Shown piece after piece: positions 9,026 to 18,386 of a DNA stretch of 64,000 bases. Position 1 is the stretch's first letter, and every line of letters begins with the position of its first letter. The translations under genes were made by a program, and so were the position numbers. Source of the DNA: DASZTU01 sp035493835 (GTDB lineage Bacteria; Pseudomonadota; Alphaproteobacteria; Rhizobiales; Devosiaceae). A model generated the notes under the pieces. That model was given only the letters and a program-made list of their open reading frames with translations, was not told the origin of the DNA and ran no database searches. The stretch spans positions 1-64,000 of the forward strand of contig DATJHO010000119.1 of NCBI GenBank assembly GCA_035493835.1, in the 5' to 3' direction.

Positions 9026-10210
9026 TCATTCGTCCTCGTTGGCGGGCGCAGTGGTTGAGCGCTGCTTGCCATCGGCCATGCCGTCGCGACGCCGCTTAAA
9101 ATCCTGGATGAGTTCGCGCAGTGCAAACGCACCTTCGCCGAGCAGGCGGGGCAGGGTGTAAGCGGCATAGTTGGCCACCGGCGGCACGGGCGTGATGATG
9201 CCCTTGTCGCCCACCAGGCCCTTCTTGAACTGGTGCAGGCCCTGATAACCCTCTGTGCCGCCGAGGTCGTACCAGTCGGCCTTGGTGTTGTCGCGCAACC
9301 AGCGGACAATGTGCCACTGCATGAAATAGCCGGCGCGCAGCGGCAGCGCCTCGTCCTTGGTGGCGCCGAAGAGATAGACGGCCGTGTCCCCGGCCTTGAA
9401 CACGATGGCGCCGGCGAGAACGTCATCCCCTCGCCGGACGAAGAACAGCTCGGGCCGTAGTTCGGGTGTCTCGGCGGCAAAGAGCGCGGCGATGGTGTCG
9501 TAGGCGGAATGGTCGGGAAAATTCTTGCGGTCGATCATCGCCTGATAGAGGGCATCGAACTCGCTGAGCCGTTCGACATCCGCCCGCTCGAAGCTGAGGC
9601 CGGCCTTGTCCGCCTTGTTGAGGTGGTAGCGCCATTTCTGATGGAGGCTCTGGCGCTGCTCGGCGTCGGAGAGCCGGACATTGACGAGATAGCGGTCCGG
9701 AAAATGCATCGCCGCGCCGCTACGGAAGCGCCGCGCGAGCAGGTGCTCATGCTGCCAGTTGCGATCGCCCGTCGCCGCCCGCGGCAGCACCGAGAGCATC
9801 ATTCGGCGGTTGACCGCGTAATCGGCCAGCAGCGCATCGATCATGGCGGCATAGAGCGCGCCCGCGTCGGAACGCTTGGCATCCTTGAGGATCGGGCCCC
9901 ATTTGGAGATGGCGATGGCGCCCAGGCGAAGCGGCAGGCGCTGGATCATCACCAACGCGCCCCCGACGACTTCGCCATCCAGCGAGAACAGCAGCGCCTC
10001 GGGGATGGCGGAAGGCCAGCGGGTCCGGGCGTATGCGGCCAGCTGCTCCTGCACTGCGCCATCGAATTGGGCCGCCTGCCGATCCCAAAGTTCGGGCGAA
10101 ACCTTCTCGGTTGCCAGCTTGTGGCGCGATATGGCCCGGCGCTCGATGCCATTCCAGGCGGTGCCGGCCTGTCCACGGGAATTGAATTCGCTCTCGACGG
10201 TCAAGGTCAT
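9026..10210 (-). CDS. FemAB-like (BioF2/GNAT-fold) acyltransferase
   Basis: 394 residues. The C-terminal half shows the PEP-CTERM/FemAB-type acyltransferase pattern: YQAMIDRKNFPDHS, DDVLAGAIVFKAGDTAVYLFGATKDEA, and YFMQWHIVRWLRDNTKADWYDLGGTEG. Relatives include FemX/FemA peptidoglycan bridge enzymes and exopolysaccharide-locus GNAT proteins. Since it is coupled to the flippase downstream, a role in modifying a lipid-linked glycan or peptide is more likely than a true interpeptide bridge. The ATG at 10210 has GGATGGA about ten bases upstream. Exact donor and acceptor are unknown. Confidence 0.78.
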   Translation of the reverse strand: MTLTVESEFNSRGQAGTAWNGIERRAISRHKLATEKVSPELWDRQAAQFDGAVQEQLAAYARTRWPSAIPEALLFSLDGEVVGGALVMIQRLPLRLGAIAISKWGPILKDAKRSDAGALYAAMIDALLADYAVNRRMMLSVLPRAATGDRNWQHEHLLARRFRSGAAMHFPDRYLVNVRLSDAEQRQSLHQKWRYHLNKADKAGLSFERADVERLSEFDALYQAMIDRKNFPDHSAYDTIAALFAAETPELRPELFFVRRGDDVLAGAIVFKAGDTAVYLFGATKDEALPLRAGYFMQWHIVRWLRDNTKADWYDLGGTEGYQGLHQFKKGLVGDKGIITPVPPVANYAAYTLPRLLGEGAFALRELIQDFKRRRDGMADGKQRSTTAPANEDE

Positions 10211-10314
10211 TGCAGCGATCCATCCGACAAATATTGCGTTTGCCGAACGCTAGTCCTTGTCGGTGAGCAAATCCCTATCGGCGAGCGCCAAATGCCGCCT
10301 AACCTGCCGTTTGG

Positions 10315-10998
10315 TTAAGAAACCTGTCCCTGGACGTGCGGAATATTTGGCAGCACGCCACCGCCGGTGACGCTATCGAGGCCCTCATAGACCATGCGCA
10401 GCGCGACCGCGAGAATGACGGCGAGGCCCAGATAGGCGATCCAGCGATGCCGATCGAGCAGATTGGCAATGAGCGCGGAGCCGAACCCCATCAGGGCGAC
10501 GGAGAGGGCCAGCCCGAAGATCAGCGCTTCCAGGTGGTGCTGCGCGGCGCCGGCCACCGCCAGCACATTGTCGAGCGACATGGAAACGTCGGCGACGATG
10601 ATCTGCGTTACGGCCTGCCGCAGCGTCTTGTTGGGCGGCGCGGCACGATCATTGGCGAACTCGAGGGTTGCGCCATTGGCCATCGCCTGTTCGGCTGCAA
10701 CCCGCGCCGCCTGCGCCCGGGTCTCCTGCCACATCTTCCAGCATACCCAGAGCAGCAGCAGCCCCCCGGCCAGCAACAGGCCGGTGATGGCAAGGATCTG
10801 CACTGCCACAAGGGCGAAGCAGATGCGCAGCACGGTCGCCGCGGCGATGCCGACCAGGATCGCCTTGCTGCGCAGCGCGTGCGGCAGGCCAGCCGCCGCA
10901 AGGCCGATGACGACGGCGTTGTCGCCGGCGAGAACCAGATCGATGATGATGACTTGAACGAGCGCGCCCAAGGCGCCTGGATCAGGCAAGAAGCTCAA
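10315..10998 (-). CDS. TerC/YjbE-family integral membrane protein
   Basis: About 227 residues with seven hydrophobic helices. Seen: two family signatures holding the conserved acidic residues within membranes, IIIDLVLAGDNAVVIGLAA near the start and IIVADVSMSLDNVLAVAGAA in the second half. TerC-family proteins are linked to manganese or other metal efflux, often to load exported enzymes. Start: the frame runs upstream, but similarity begins at SFLPDPGALGALVQV; the likely start is TTG 10998, about eight bases after an AGGGTTGG. That codon choice is an inference. It is unlinked to its neighbours in function. Confidence 0.8.
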   Translation of the reverse strand: MSFLPDPGALGALVQVIIIDLVLAGDNAVVIGLAAAGLPHALRSKAILVGIAAATVLRICFALVAVQILAITGLLLAGGLLLLWVCWKMWQETRAQAARVAAEQAMANGATLEFANDRAAPPNKTLRQAVTQIIVADVSMSLDNVLAVAGAAQHHLEALIFGLALSVALMGFGSALIANLLDRHRWIAYLGLAVILAVALRMVYEGLDSVTGGGVLPNIPHVQGQVS

Positions 10999-11137
10999 TG
11001 AACCAACCCTGGGACCTGTAAGACGGATGCGGCTTGATGCCGCAGCTCCGGCGTAAAGTCCATATGTAGGCGATGGTTGGGCATGTTCCAGCCCGCTCTG
11101 GGATTTTTTCGGCAGGTCGGAGCCGAGCTGAGGGCGC

Positions 11138-14100
11138 TCAGAGTTCGATGTAGTCGAGCTCCTCGCCGAGCGCCTCCCTGGCGGTTGCAACGACGCTCAT
11201 GTGGTGGGTGAAGAGGATCGGCTGGAACACCGGCGAGGTGCTGGCGAACGCCAGGATGCCGGCGCGGGTCCGCTCGTCATCGAAGGTCTGGAACAGGTCA
11301 TCGCCAATGAACGGCACGGGCTCGGTGCGGTCGGCATAGTCCTCGATATAGGCGAGCCGCAGTGCCAGATAGAGCTGGTCGCGGGTGCCTTCGCTCATGC
11401 CCGCGATGGCGACGCGCTCGCCGCTCGCGCGCACGCCCACGAGGCGCGTCTGGTCGTCCTCCTCGCCGTAATCCTGCATGAGGCTGGCAAAGGATCCGCT
11501 GGTCAGGGTGCTGAACAGCGCGCCCGCCCGGAGCATCAGCGGATCGGACTGGGCTTCGCGATGCCTTTCGATCGCTGCGCCCAGCATGGTGGCGGCGATC
11601 TTGCGCACCGCCCATTGCCGCGCCGTAGCGACGATCTCGGCCTCGGCGCTGCGCCGCTCGAACGCGGCGAATTCGGCGCCGGTGCCGGCCTCCAGCACCT
11701 CGCGCTGCGCCTGCTTCTGCCCGAGCAGGGCGTGAAGGCTATCGTTCTCGCTGCCGAGCGCGTCCTGCCGCCGTTCGAGATCCTCGGCATCCAGCACGGC
11801 GCGATCGCGGTCGAAGCCGGGCAAGTCGGCGCGCACGGACGCTTCCGAGGTGCCCTCGGCGTGTTGCTCGAACTCCCGGCGGCGTGTCGCAAGCTCGGCG
11901 CGCAGCTGGTCGCGCCGCTCCAGCCTTTGGAGGCCGGTACGGGGATCGGACGATTCGGGCAGGAGCACCGCCAAGGCGTCGAGTGCGGTCGTCGCCGCTT
12001 CGCGGGCGGCGCGAGCAGCGGCGTGGCGCTTTTGCGCGAGCTCGAGCCGGGCCCGTGCATCGTCGTGACGGACTTTTGCGGCGCGCGCCGTTTCGGCCCG
12101 CTCCCGCAGCACGTCGATCAGTCCCTGCACCGGCAGATCGGTGATCACCGGAGTAAGATCCCGGGCAAGCAGCAGCACCGCTTCCTCGAAGCCAGCCATG
12201 TCGTGGCGCATGGCGGCCGCGCGGGCCTCGCGATTGTCCCGTTCGCGAATGATGTCGGGCACTGCACGCCAGACCTCGAGCGCCGCCGAAGCGGCAACCG
12301 GGGTCGTGCCGGCGGCAAGTCCGATATCCGGCAGGACAGCGTCGAATTTTTGCCGCCATTCCTCGAGCCGGCGACGCGCCTTGGCAAGCCCGTCTTCCAT
12401 CTGGCCGATGCGAATGCGCGCGGCCTGGCGGGCCCCCTCGAGAGTCCGCCGGGCGGCCCAGAGATTGGTCATTTCCTCCAGCGTCGCCCCGATCAGTCGG
12501 GAGAGGGCCAGGGCCGGCAGTGTCTCGGCGCCGGCTACCCCGATGCGATTGGCGATTGCCGACAATGCACCGTGAGTCTGCGTGGCAAGGCCTGCTAGCC
12601 CCTCGATCCGGCCGCCCAGCATTTCGGCTTCTCGCCGGAGCGCCAGCAGGTCCTCGACCGAAATGAGCCAAGCCATCATCTCGTCGGGCGACGCCGGCGC
12701 AAGTCCGATGGGTGCGAACAAGCCTTCGTAGGCTGCTTGAGCTTGGCTGCGCTCGGCATCGAGCTCGGCGAGCCGGGTCTCGATCAGTGGCCGCTGGCGG
12801 TCCAGTTCGGCGATCTTGTCCTGGTGGGCGGCGCGGCGCGAAAGCCGATCGGCGTCGGCGATCGCGAGGTCGGCGAGGCTGTCCGCCTCGGCGCTCTCCT
12901 CTTCGAATTGCGCCAGCCGCGCCCCCAGCTCGGCCTGCGACATCAGCTTGCCCTGGCGCATCAATTGGGCGCGCAGCAAAGCATAGCTCGCATCGCGGTC
13001 GGCCCGGACCAGCCGGATGGTCTCCTCATAGGCAACCGGCCCCGATTGCTCGATCTCGGCCAGCTTCTGCAGGGCCTCGCGTCGCTGCTCCGCGTTGCTG
13101 TCGAGCTTGACAGTTTCATCGCGCTGTTGGCCCATGAGGCGATCAAAGGTCGCCTTGTGGGCGGCAATTGCTTCGCGGGAGGGCAGGGGGGCGGCTGCGA
13201 TGGACTCGAGATCGCCGGCCGGCGGCACCAGCTTCTGCAGGCCATCGCGAAGCTTCTGCTGAAGGGCTCGGAGCGAGGTTTCGAGGCTGGCCTGCTCCTC
13301 CAGTTCCTTGAGATCTGGACCGAGCGCTGCCAATTGGTCGCGCCACGGCTTCGGGTCGGTCAATCCTTCGCTGCCCGCGGCCGCGTCCTCGACAATTTGC
13401 GCAGTGATTTCGTCGGCCAGGCGCTTTTCGTCCGTCGCAATCGAGGTTTCGAGCGCCAGCCCTTCCTCGATCAGGGCGCGCGCCCCTTCGATTTGCGCAT
13501 CGGTGGGGAGGCGCCGCGCCATCTCATCGGGGGAGGAAAGGCCCAGCCGCTGCGCCAGGCTCGTCAGCGCCGCCGAAAAGCGATCGCGCTCATATTCGAT
13601 CCGCGGACAATCCGTGAGCTTGCTGAGATAGTCGCCCTTGCGGCTGAAGACCTCCGTGATCTCGCGCGCCCGAGCAAGGGTCCTGGTCTCGACAACGATC
13701 GACTCCAATGCTGCGCGAACGGCGGCTTCTTCCTCGGCGCTGGCGCGCTCTTCGCCGCTGGCGCCCTCCGCCGCGTCGAGGGCGGCCGCGCACTCGAGCA
13801 GGAAACCGTGCGGGGCTTCAGGCAGATCGGCGAGTTCCTTTAACTCGCCGCCCACCCGATCCATCGAGAGAACGATCGGCTCCAGCACCTTGAGGCGCTG
13901 CAGCCGTGCCAGCGCCGCGGTCGTTTCGGCGCGCTCCGTCCTTATGGTTGAAAGCTGGCGCTCGATGTCGGCGATCTCGCCGATCAGAGCCTTCCAGTCG
14001 TCCGATTTCAGCGCGTGCCGCCGCTCGGTGGCCGCGGCGAGATCATATCGGTCCAGCGCCTGGTAGAAGCTGCGCTCGCGGCTGTTTCTCGGCGCAAAGA

Positions 14101-14617
14101 TCGCCTCGGCTTCCGCATCAAGGGTTTTCCGGATACGCGCGAGCCCGGTCAGCCCTGAGGCGGCGGCGAACAGGGCCGCGCCCATTTCGCCTTCGCTCTC
14201 CAGCATTGCCTCGCCGCCCTGGCGCAGCGAATCCGAATTGAGGCCAAAGGCGCGCGCAAAGACGTCACGGCTCAGATTGCCCAGAAACGGGGCAAGCGCA
14301 TCCTCGTGGAGCGGCGTTTCCACCTCGTCGAGGCCCAGCAGCGTGCGCTTGTTGCCCCGCCGGCGACGGAAGCCCAGCGTCTCGCCGCTGCGCGATGCGA
14401 TCTCCGCGCCGACCCGCAAGGTTTGGGCGTCGTGCAGGAAATCGTATTCCTTGCGCTTGGGAAAGCCGAACAGGAGATCGCCGATCGCCGCGAGCGAGGA
14501 GCTCTTGCCGGCTTCATTGGGGCCATAGACGAGGTGCAGTTTTGCATCGGGCCGGAACTCGAGAATCCGGTCCGTAAAGGGGCCGTAGCGCAGCAGGTCG
14601 AGACGTAGAAAACGCAT
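11138..14617 (-). CDS. YhaN-like AAA ATPase (SbcC/Rad50 type)
   Basis: 1159 residues built as an SMC-like ATPase. Seen: N-terminal Walker A GPNEAGKSS (32-40), long Ala/Glu/Arg-rich coiled-coil segments through residues about 180-1000, and a C-terminal ATPase lobe with SEGTRDQLYLALRLAYIE (signature) followed by PFIGDDLF (Walker B). Its start lies seven bases after the stop of the metallophosphoesterase gene. In Bacillus the YhaN/YhaO pair is the counterpart of Rad50/Mre11 and SbcC/SbcD. It probably acts in DNA end processing; the N-terminus MRFLRLDLLRYGPF matches YhaN rather than classical SbcC. Confidence 0.87.
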   Translation of the reverse strand: MRFLRLDLLRYGPFTDRILEFRPDAKLHLVYGPNEAGKSSSLAAIGDLLFGFPKRKEYDFLHDAQTLRVGAEIASRSGETLGFRRRRGNKRTLLGLDEVETPLHEDALAPFLGNLSRDVFARAFGLNSDSLRQGGEAMLESEGEMGAALFAAASGLTGLARIRKTLDAEAEAIFAPRNSRERSFYQALDRYDLAAATERRHALKSDDWKALIGEIADIERQLSTIRTERAETTAALARLQRLKVLEPIVLSMDRVGGELKELADLPEAPHGFLLECAAALDAAEGASGEERASAEEEAAVRAALESIVVETRTLARAREITEVFSRKGDYLSKLTDCPRIEYERDRFSAALTSLAQRLGLSSPDEMARRLPTDAQIEGARALIEEGLALETSIATDEKRLADEITAQIVEDAAAGSEGLTDPKPWRDQLAALGPDLKELEEQASLETSLRALQQKLRDGLQKLVPPAGDLESIAAAPLPSREAIAAHKATFDRLMGQQRDETVKLDSNAEQRREALQKLAEIEQSGPVAYEETIRLVRADRDASYALLRAQLMRQGKLMSQAELGARLAQFEEESAEADSLADLAIADADRLSRRAAHQDKIAELDRQRPLIETRLAELDAERSQAQAAYEGLFAPIGLAPASPDEMMAWLISVEDLLALRREAEMLGGRIEGLAGLATQTHGALSAIANRIGVAGAETLPALALSRLIGATLEEMTNLWAARRTLEGARQAARIRIGQMEDGLAKARRRLEEWRQKFDAVLPDIGLAAGTTPVAASAALEVWRAVPDIIRERDNREARAAAMRHDMAGFEEAVLLLARDLTPVITDLPVQGLIDVLRERAETARAAKVRHDDARARLELAQKRHAAARAAREAATTALDALAVLLPESSDPRTGLQRLERRDQLRAELATRRREFEQHAEGTSEASVRADLPGFDRDRAVLDAEDLERRQDALGSENDSLHALLGQKQAQREVLEAGTGAEFAAFERRSAEAEIVATARQWAVRKIAATMLGAAIERHREAQSDPLMLRAGALFSTLTSGSFASLMQDYGEEDDQTRLVGVRASGERVAIAGMSEGTRDQLYLALRLAYIEDYADRTEPVPFIGDDLFQTFDDERTRAGILAFASTSPVFQPILFTHHMSVVATAREALGEELDYIEL

Positions 14618-14624
14618 AGAAAAA

Positions 14625-15869
14625 TTAGTCCTCGCCGCTGGCGCGAGTCAGCAGCAGTTCCCTGGCCTCGGCAATGAGGGCAGGCAGTTCGGCGTAAAAG
14701 TCCTGCTCGTCCTCGGCGACGGTGCCGGGGATCCTGAGCTTGATGCCGCTGATGAGTTCGCCGGCCTTGGCCGTAAGGTCGGGGCTGGTCTCGATCTGCG
14801 ACAGCAGGGCCGAAAGATCGAGCGACAGCATGGCGGGTTCGGCCAGGCCTCCCGTCAGCAGCGGCCGCGTTCTGAGGCTCAGCTTTTCGAGCCAGATATC
14901 GGCGTCAACGCGCTGGGCGGCAGCCTGCACCTCGTCGGCAAATTGCTCGCGGCGGGCAACCAGATGGCGATGAATGGCGGTCTCCCCACTGAGGACGACC
15001 CGCAGCGCCACCAGCCGCTCGGCGGCGACACCGGCAAGCGGCCGGACCTTGTCCTCGATGGTCTTCAGCACCTCGGCCTCGCTCTCGGCGCCGCGCACGT
15101 CGATGCTCAGCTCCTCCCAGCGGGCATGGTCGACGATGACGCGCTCGATTCGGGCGACCTCGCCATCATTGACCGAGACCAGCACCGCGCCCTTGGGCCC
15201 GCTTTCGCGGATGTGGCGACCCTGCAAATTGCCCGGGTAGATGATATGCGGCCGTTCGCCGACTACTTCGAATTCATGGATATGGCCGAGCGCCCAATAG
15301 TCATAGCCGCGGGCGCGCAGGTGGCCGGGCGAGCAGGGCGCGTAGTTGTCGTGATCCGGCCGGCCCATCAGCGCCGTGTGCAAGACGCCGATGTTGAACC
15401 AGCCGGGGATTTGGCCCGGATAGTTCATCACCAGATTGTCGGTGACGGCCCGCTGGGCGAATCCCTGGCCGTGCAGCGCAACCTTGAGACGCTCAATGCG
15501 GAAAGTTGTGGGGGCGTCGTTGCCGAAATGGCGGACCGAAGCGGGCAGGGTGACGCTGCGGGTGATGACACTTTCGGCGTCGTGATTGCCGCGCAGCAGG
15601 AACACTTCGATCCCGGCCCGGTCTAGTCGCGCCAGTTCACGGTTGAAGTAGAGGCCGATGCTGTTGTCGCGCCAGTCGCCGTCATAGATGTCGCCCGCGA
15701 TCACCACAAAGGCCACGCTTGCCTCGATCGCGCGGGTGACGAGGGTGCTGAACGCCTGCCGGCTGGCCTCGGCAAAGCGTCGCGCCACCACCGCATCCTT
15801 GAGGGCGAGCCCCCGCAAGGGGCTGCCCAGATGCAGGTCCGCCGCATGCAAAAAACTGAAACCGGTCAC
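14625..15869 (-). CDS. YhaO-like metallophosphoesterase (SbcD/Mre11 type DNA exonuclease)
   Basis: 414 residues. The calcineurin-like nuclease motifs are in order: HAADLHLG at residues 8-15 (D-x-H), VVIAGDIYDGD (G-D-x-x-D), LLRGNHDAES (G-N-H-D/E) and later ALGHIHEFEV (G-H-x-H). All metal ligands seem intact. The start is GTG 15869, preceded by GAGAGG. With the coupled YhaN-like ATPase it should form an Mre11-Rad50-type complex that opens or trims DNA ends. No helicase or addAB gene is adjacent. Confidence 0.87.
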   Translation of the reverse strand: MTGFSFLHAADLHLGSPLRGLALKDAVVARRFAEASRQAFSTLVTRAIEASVAFVVIAGDIYDGDWRDNSIGLYFNRELARLDRAGIEVFLLRGNHDAESVITRSVTLPASVRHFGNDAPTTFRIERLKVALHGQGFAQRAVTDNLVMNYPGQIPGWFNIGVLHTALMGRPDHDNYAPCSPGHLRARGYDYWALGHIHEFEVVGERPHIIYPGNLQGRHIRESGPKGAVLVSVNDGEVARIERVIVDHARWEELSIDVRGAESEAEVLKTIEDKVRPLAGVAAERLVALRVVLSGETAIHRHLVARREQFADEVQAAAQRVDADIWLEKLSLRTRPLLTGGLAEPAMLSLDLSALLSQIETSPDLTAKAGELISGIKLRIPGTVAEDEQDFYAELPALIAEARELLLTRASGED

Positions 15870-16050
15870 TCAAGCCTCTCGTCTGAGCGACGATTTAGAG
15901 GCTTTCAGCTGAGCCTCGCCAGCGCTTTTGCAGCTTATCCCACCCTCAGTTGCGGCGAACGTCCGCGCTTGGGGCGGCGGTTCCTTCGCCGAAAGCATGC
16001 TGTGATAGGGAGCGCAAGAGCCGCAGGCTGCACCGGGCCGGTGGGCCGAA

Positions 16051-16224
16051 CTAGCCGGAAAGCCGGCTTCGCAGCTCATCAAGCCGTTGCATCGCAATTT
16101 CAATTTCGGATCGCGCCTTGCGCCGATCGCTGTCCGTCAGCCGGCTGCGCAGGGCCGCCGAAACGGTCTGCTCCAATTCGTCGATCTCTCGATTGAGCTT
16201 GGCCAAGTCGGTTACACCGGGCAT
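16051..16224 (-). CDS. Small conserved coiled-coil protein, function unknown
   Basis: 57 residues, highly charged and helical, with heptad-like spacing (LNREIDELEQTVSAAL then EIEIAMQRLDELRSRL). The ATG at 16224 is preceded by GGGAG with seven bases between, so translation is likely. I do not recognise a named family. It is divergent from the DUF2905 gene. Confidence 0.55.
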   Translation of the reverse strand: MPGVTDLAKLNREIDELEQTVSAALRSRLTDSDRRKARSEIEIAMQRLDELRSRLSG

Positions 16225-16384
16225 GCGCGTTCTCCCACAGGGCCGGCGGGAGGAGCCGCACCGGCCGATTTCGGTCATGCTGTTGAACAGAAACCGACTG
16301 GAATTGAAACCGTTTCTCGAAAGGTCCGAATCGCGAGCGGCTCGGTGCCGCCGGTTGCGGCCATTTCAGGAGGGTAGGCGCAAG

Positions 16385-16588
16385 ATGTCCCGAACTTTGG
16401 TCATCATTGGGCTGGTCATCGCCGTCGTCGGCGTTCTCTGGCCCTGGCTGTCGCGTTTGGGCCTGGGAAGGCTACCGGGCGACATCATCATCCAGCGCGA
16501 GAATTTTACCTTTTACGCGCCGATCGCCACTGGCCTGATCATCAGCATCGTGTTGTCGGTGCTGTTATGGCTGATCAATCGGTCGTGA
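16385..16588 (+). CDS. DUF2905 family membrane protein
   Basis: 67 residues with two transmembrane helices (LVIIGLVIAVVGVLWPW and IATGLIISIVLSVLLWLI) separated by the family's LGLGRLPGDIIIQRENF stretch. Function is unknown; the family is widespread and sits in the inner membrane. AGGAGG lies about 11 bases before ATG 16385. It is convergent with the tRNA-Lys. Confidence 0.85.
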   Translation: MSRTLVIIGLVIAVVGVLWPWLSRLGLGRLPGDIIIQRENFTFYAPIATGLIISIVLSVLLWLINRS

Positions 16589-16644
16589 TGGCCAACTGCG
16601 GCCTGGCGAGACATGGCTGAGTCAAGGGACTCGGAAGAAGGCCT

Positions 16645-16720
<76 letters not shown>

Positions 16721-16861
16721 AAGGTCCGGGCGGGTCTCTAGCAAAGGCGGGGGGGCGTGTCTAGCGCGGCGACGCGCATTTTTTCCGAAGCGGTGGAAAG
16801 AGGAGGGGATGCCCCTCCAATTACCCGGGAGGTGGATCCGCCGAGGCCGCGCCCCGAGCGC

Positions 16862-16990
16862 CCCTCTCCCTCGGGGGAGAGGGTTGGGTGAGGGCGCCGT
16901 GGCAGCATGCACCGAAATCCCGGATTCGTGGCCAAGCCCCCCTCACCCGGTCCTACCGGACGGACCTCTCCCCCGAGGGAGAGGGAGGGG
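16862..16990. repeat. Long inverted-repeat element, copy 2
   Basis: The left arm CCCTCTCCCTCGGGGGAGAGG and the right arm at about 16966-16987 are inverted copies, each itself a hairpin. Between them is CCCTCACCCGG, shared with the elements at 5531 and 21745. It lies between tRNA-Lys and msrA. Confidence 0.8.
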
Positions 16991-17021
16991 ATGGCACTGC
17001 AAAGATTCCAGCGAAAAGGCA

Positions 17022-17690
17022 CTACTCGTGCCCGTTCAGCCCCTCGAATGCCTTGTCGCCCCAGAGGGTGGCGACGGCGGCGTTCTTGCCGCAGCCTTGG
17101 CGGTAGGCCTTGTACCAATCGGCGCGGGTGTACCCCATCTGGAACTGGTCGGTACCTTTCCAGAATTCCTGGTGATAGGCCTCTGCCGGCCAGAAGGTCA
17201 GCTTGTCGCCCATGATGACCCCAGTGACCACGGGCTTGCCCAAATCCTTGCCGATTTCGGCCTTGCTGGCGGTAGCGGCGTCATATTGCGCCTTGTCCAG
17301 CGGGAACAATGCTGGCCGGTAGCTGTCGCCCTTGTCGCAGAACTGGCCGGTGTCGTCCGTGGGATCGGTCAGGTGCCAATAGGCATCGAGCAGCTTGGCG
17401 TAGCTGGTGACGGAGGGGTCATATTCGACCTTCACCGCCTCGCGATAGCCGGTGGTCTCGGTGCCGACCTGCTCATAGGTCGGGTTGGTCTGGGTGCCGC
17501 CCATATAACCGGTGGTGGTCTTGATGACGCCGGGGGCGTGGTCCATGTCGCTCTGCACGCTCCAGAAACAGCCGCCGGCAAAGATTGCCGTTGCCGTGTC
17601 CTTGGCGAACACCGAGACGTCGCCGACGAGCCCGGTGCCGAGCAGCATCAAGCCCGATAACCCGGCCAGCCGTAAACTGTGACGCAGCAT
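17022..17690 (-). CDS. msrA: Peptide methionine-S-sulfoxide reductase, exported form
   Basis: 222 residues. It repairs oxidised methionine in proteins. Seen: the catalytic motif GGCFWS with Cys41, then GVIKTTTGYMGG, EYDPSVTSYAKLLDAYW and EAYHQEFW, all diagnostic of MsrA, and a C-terminal resolving cysteine in YRQGCGK. The N-terminus, with a hydrophobic stretch through residue 29 (LRLAGLSGLMLLGTGLVG), is a signal peptide or anchor, so it acts in the periplasm. ATG 17690 has GGGAG upstream; longer upstream frames are not needed. It is divergent from the ferredoxin gene. Confidence 0.93.
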   Translation of the reverse strand: MLRHSLRLAGLSGLMLLGTGLVGDVSVFAKDTATAIFAGGCFWSVQSDMDHAPGVIKTTTGYMGGTQTNPTYEQVGTETTGYREAVKVEYDPSVTSYAKLLDAYWHLTDPTDDTGQFCDKGDSYRPALFPLDKAQYDAATASKAEIGKDLGKPVVTGVIMGDKLTFWPAEAYHQEFWKGTDQFQMGYTRADWYKAYRQGCGKNAAVATLWGDKAFEGLNGHE

Positions 17691-17818
17691 GAAGATCTCC
17701 CTGAAAGACTTGTTCGAGCATAGATGATCGCAACTGCCATCACGGACAATACAAAGAAACGTGGGGTTGAGGTGGAGGACAATGCCAGCATTGCTGGCCG
17801 GCCGGTCGGGCTTGCCGC

Positions 17819-17847
17819 CTTGCGGCCGGGTGAGGGGACGGCTATAT
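17819..17847 (+). promoter_or_regulatory. Promoter of the first ferredoxin gene
   Basis: CTTGCG (17819-17824), 17 bases, then CTATAT (17842-17847) is a near-ideal alphaproteobacterial housekeeping promoter. The predicted transcript start is about 20 bases before the ATG at 17875. Confidence 0.7.
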
Positions 17848-17874
17848 CCGTTCGACCCTTCGACCGAGCCCTGA

Positions 17875-18195
17875 ATGACCAAGATTACCTATATCGCGCC
17901 CAATGGCGAAAGCATCGAAACCGAAGCCGAAAACGGGGCGACGGTGATGGAAACGGCGATCATCAACGGCGTTCCCGGCATCGTGGCCGAGTGCGGCGGC
18001 GCCTGCTCCTGCGCGACCTGCCACGTCTATGTCGATGATGCCTGGACCGATGTCGTCGGCGGCCCCTCTCCGATGGAAGAGGACATGCTCGATTTCGCCT
18101 TCGAGGTGAAGCCGAACAGCCGGCTTTCCTGCCAGATCAAGGTACGGGACGAAATCGACGGCCTCCTCGTGCGCGTGCCGGCTCGCCAAGGGTAA
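17875..18195 (+). CDS. [2Fe-2S] ferredoxin
   Basis: 106 residues, a single adrenodoxin-type 2Fe-2S domain. Cluster ligands are visible as CGGACSCATC (Cys at about 40, 45 and 48) plus a distal Cys in RLSCQIKV. This class carries single electrons from an NAD(P)H-ferredoxin reductase to redox enzymes or to Fe-S assembly. It lies just before the sulfate-assimilation genes with its own promoter; a second ferredoxin follows them at 24504. Its partner in the cell cannot be fixed from the sequence. Confidence 0.9.
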   Translation: MTKITYIAPNGESIETEAENGATVMETAIINGVPGIVAECGGACSCATCHVYVDDAWTDVVGGPSPMEEDMLDFAFEVKPNSRLSCQIKVRDEIDGLLVRVPARQG

Positions 18196-18331
18196 CCAGC
18201 CCGCAACCGGGAATATTTTACCATTGCCGCCGCCGCCGGATTCTTTTGCCGGGCAACAGGGGTGTCGCGCCCTGCTGCGTTCTACGGCGAGGCTCTGGCG
18301 AGGAATATGAAAGCTATTGTATTTCAATGCC

Positions 18332-18361
18332 TTGTACCAAGGAACGGAAATCTCCTATTTA
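18332..18361 (+). promoter_or_regulatory. Candidate promoter of the cys operon
   Basis: TTGTAC (18332-18337), 18 bases, then TATTTA (18356-18361). The predicted start is about 20 bases before the cysG ATG. No CysB-like operator was recognised. Confidence 0.45.
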
Positions 18362-18386
18362 GGGGGACGCATGCAACAGGTCTGGA

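Noticed and set aside
10999..11137. Possible yybP-ykoY manganese riboswitch before the TerC-like gene
   Set aside because: The conserved loop sequences of that riboswitch could not be found; only a short GCGGC/GCCGC hairpin is present.
15870..16103. 77-codon minus-strand frame upstream of the YhaO-like gene
   Set aside because: It overlaps the small coiled-coil gene that has a ribosome-binding site, and its composition is that of noncoding DNA.
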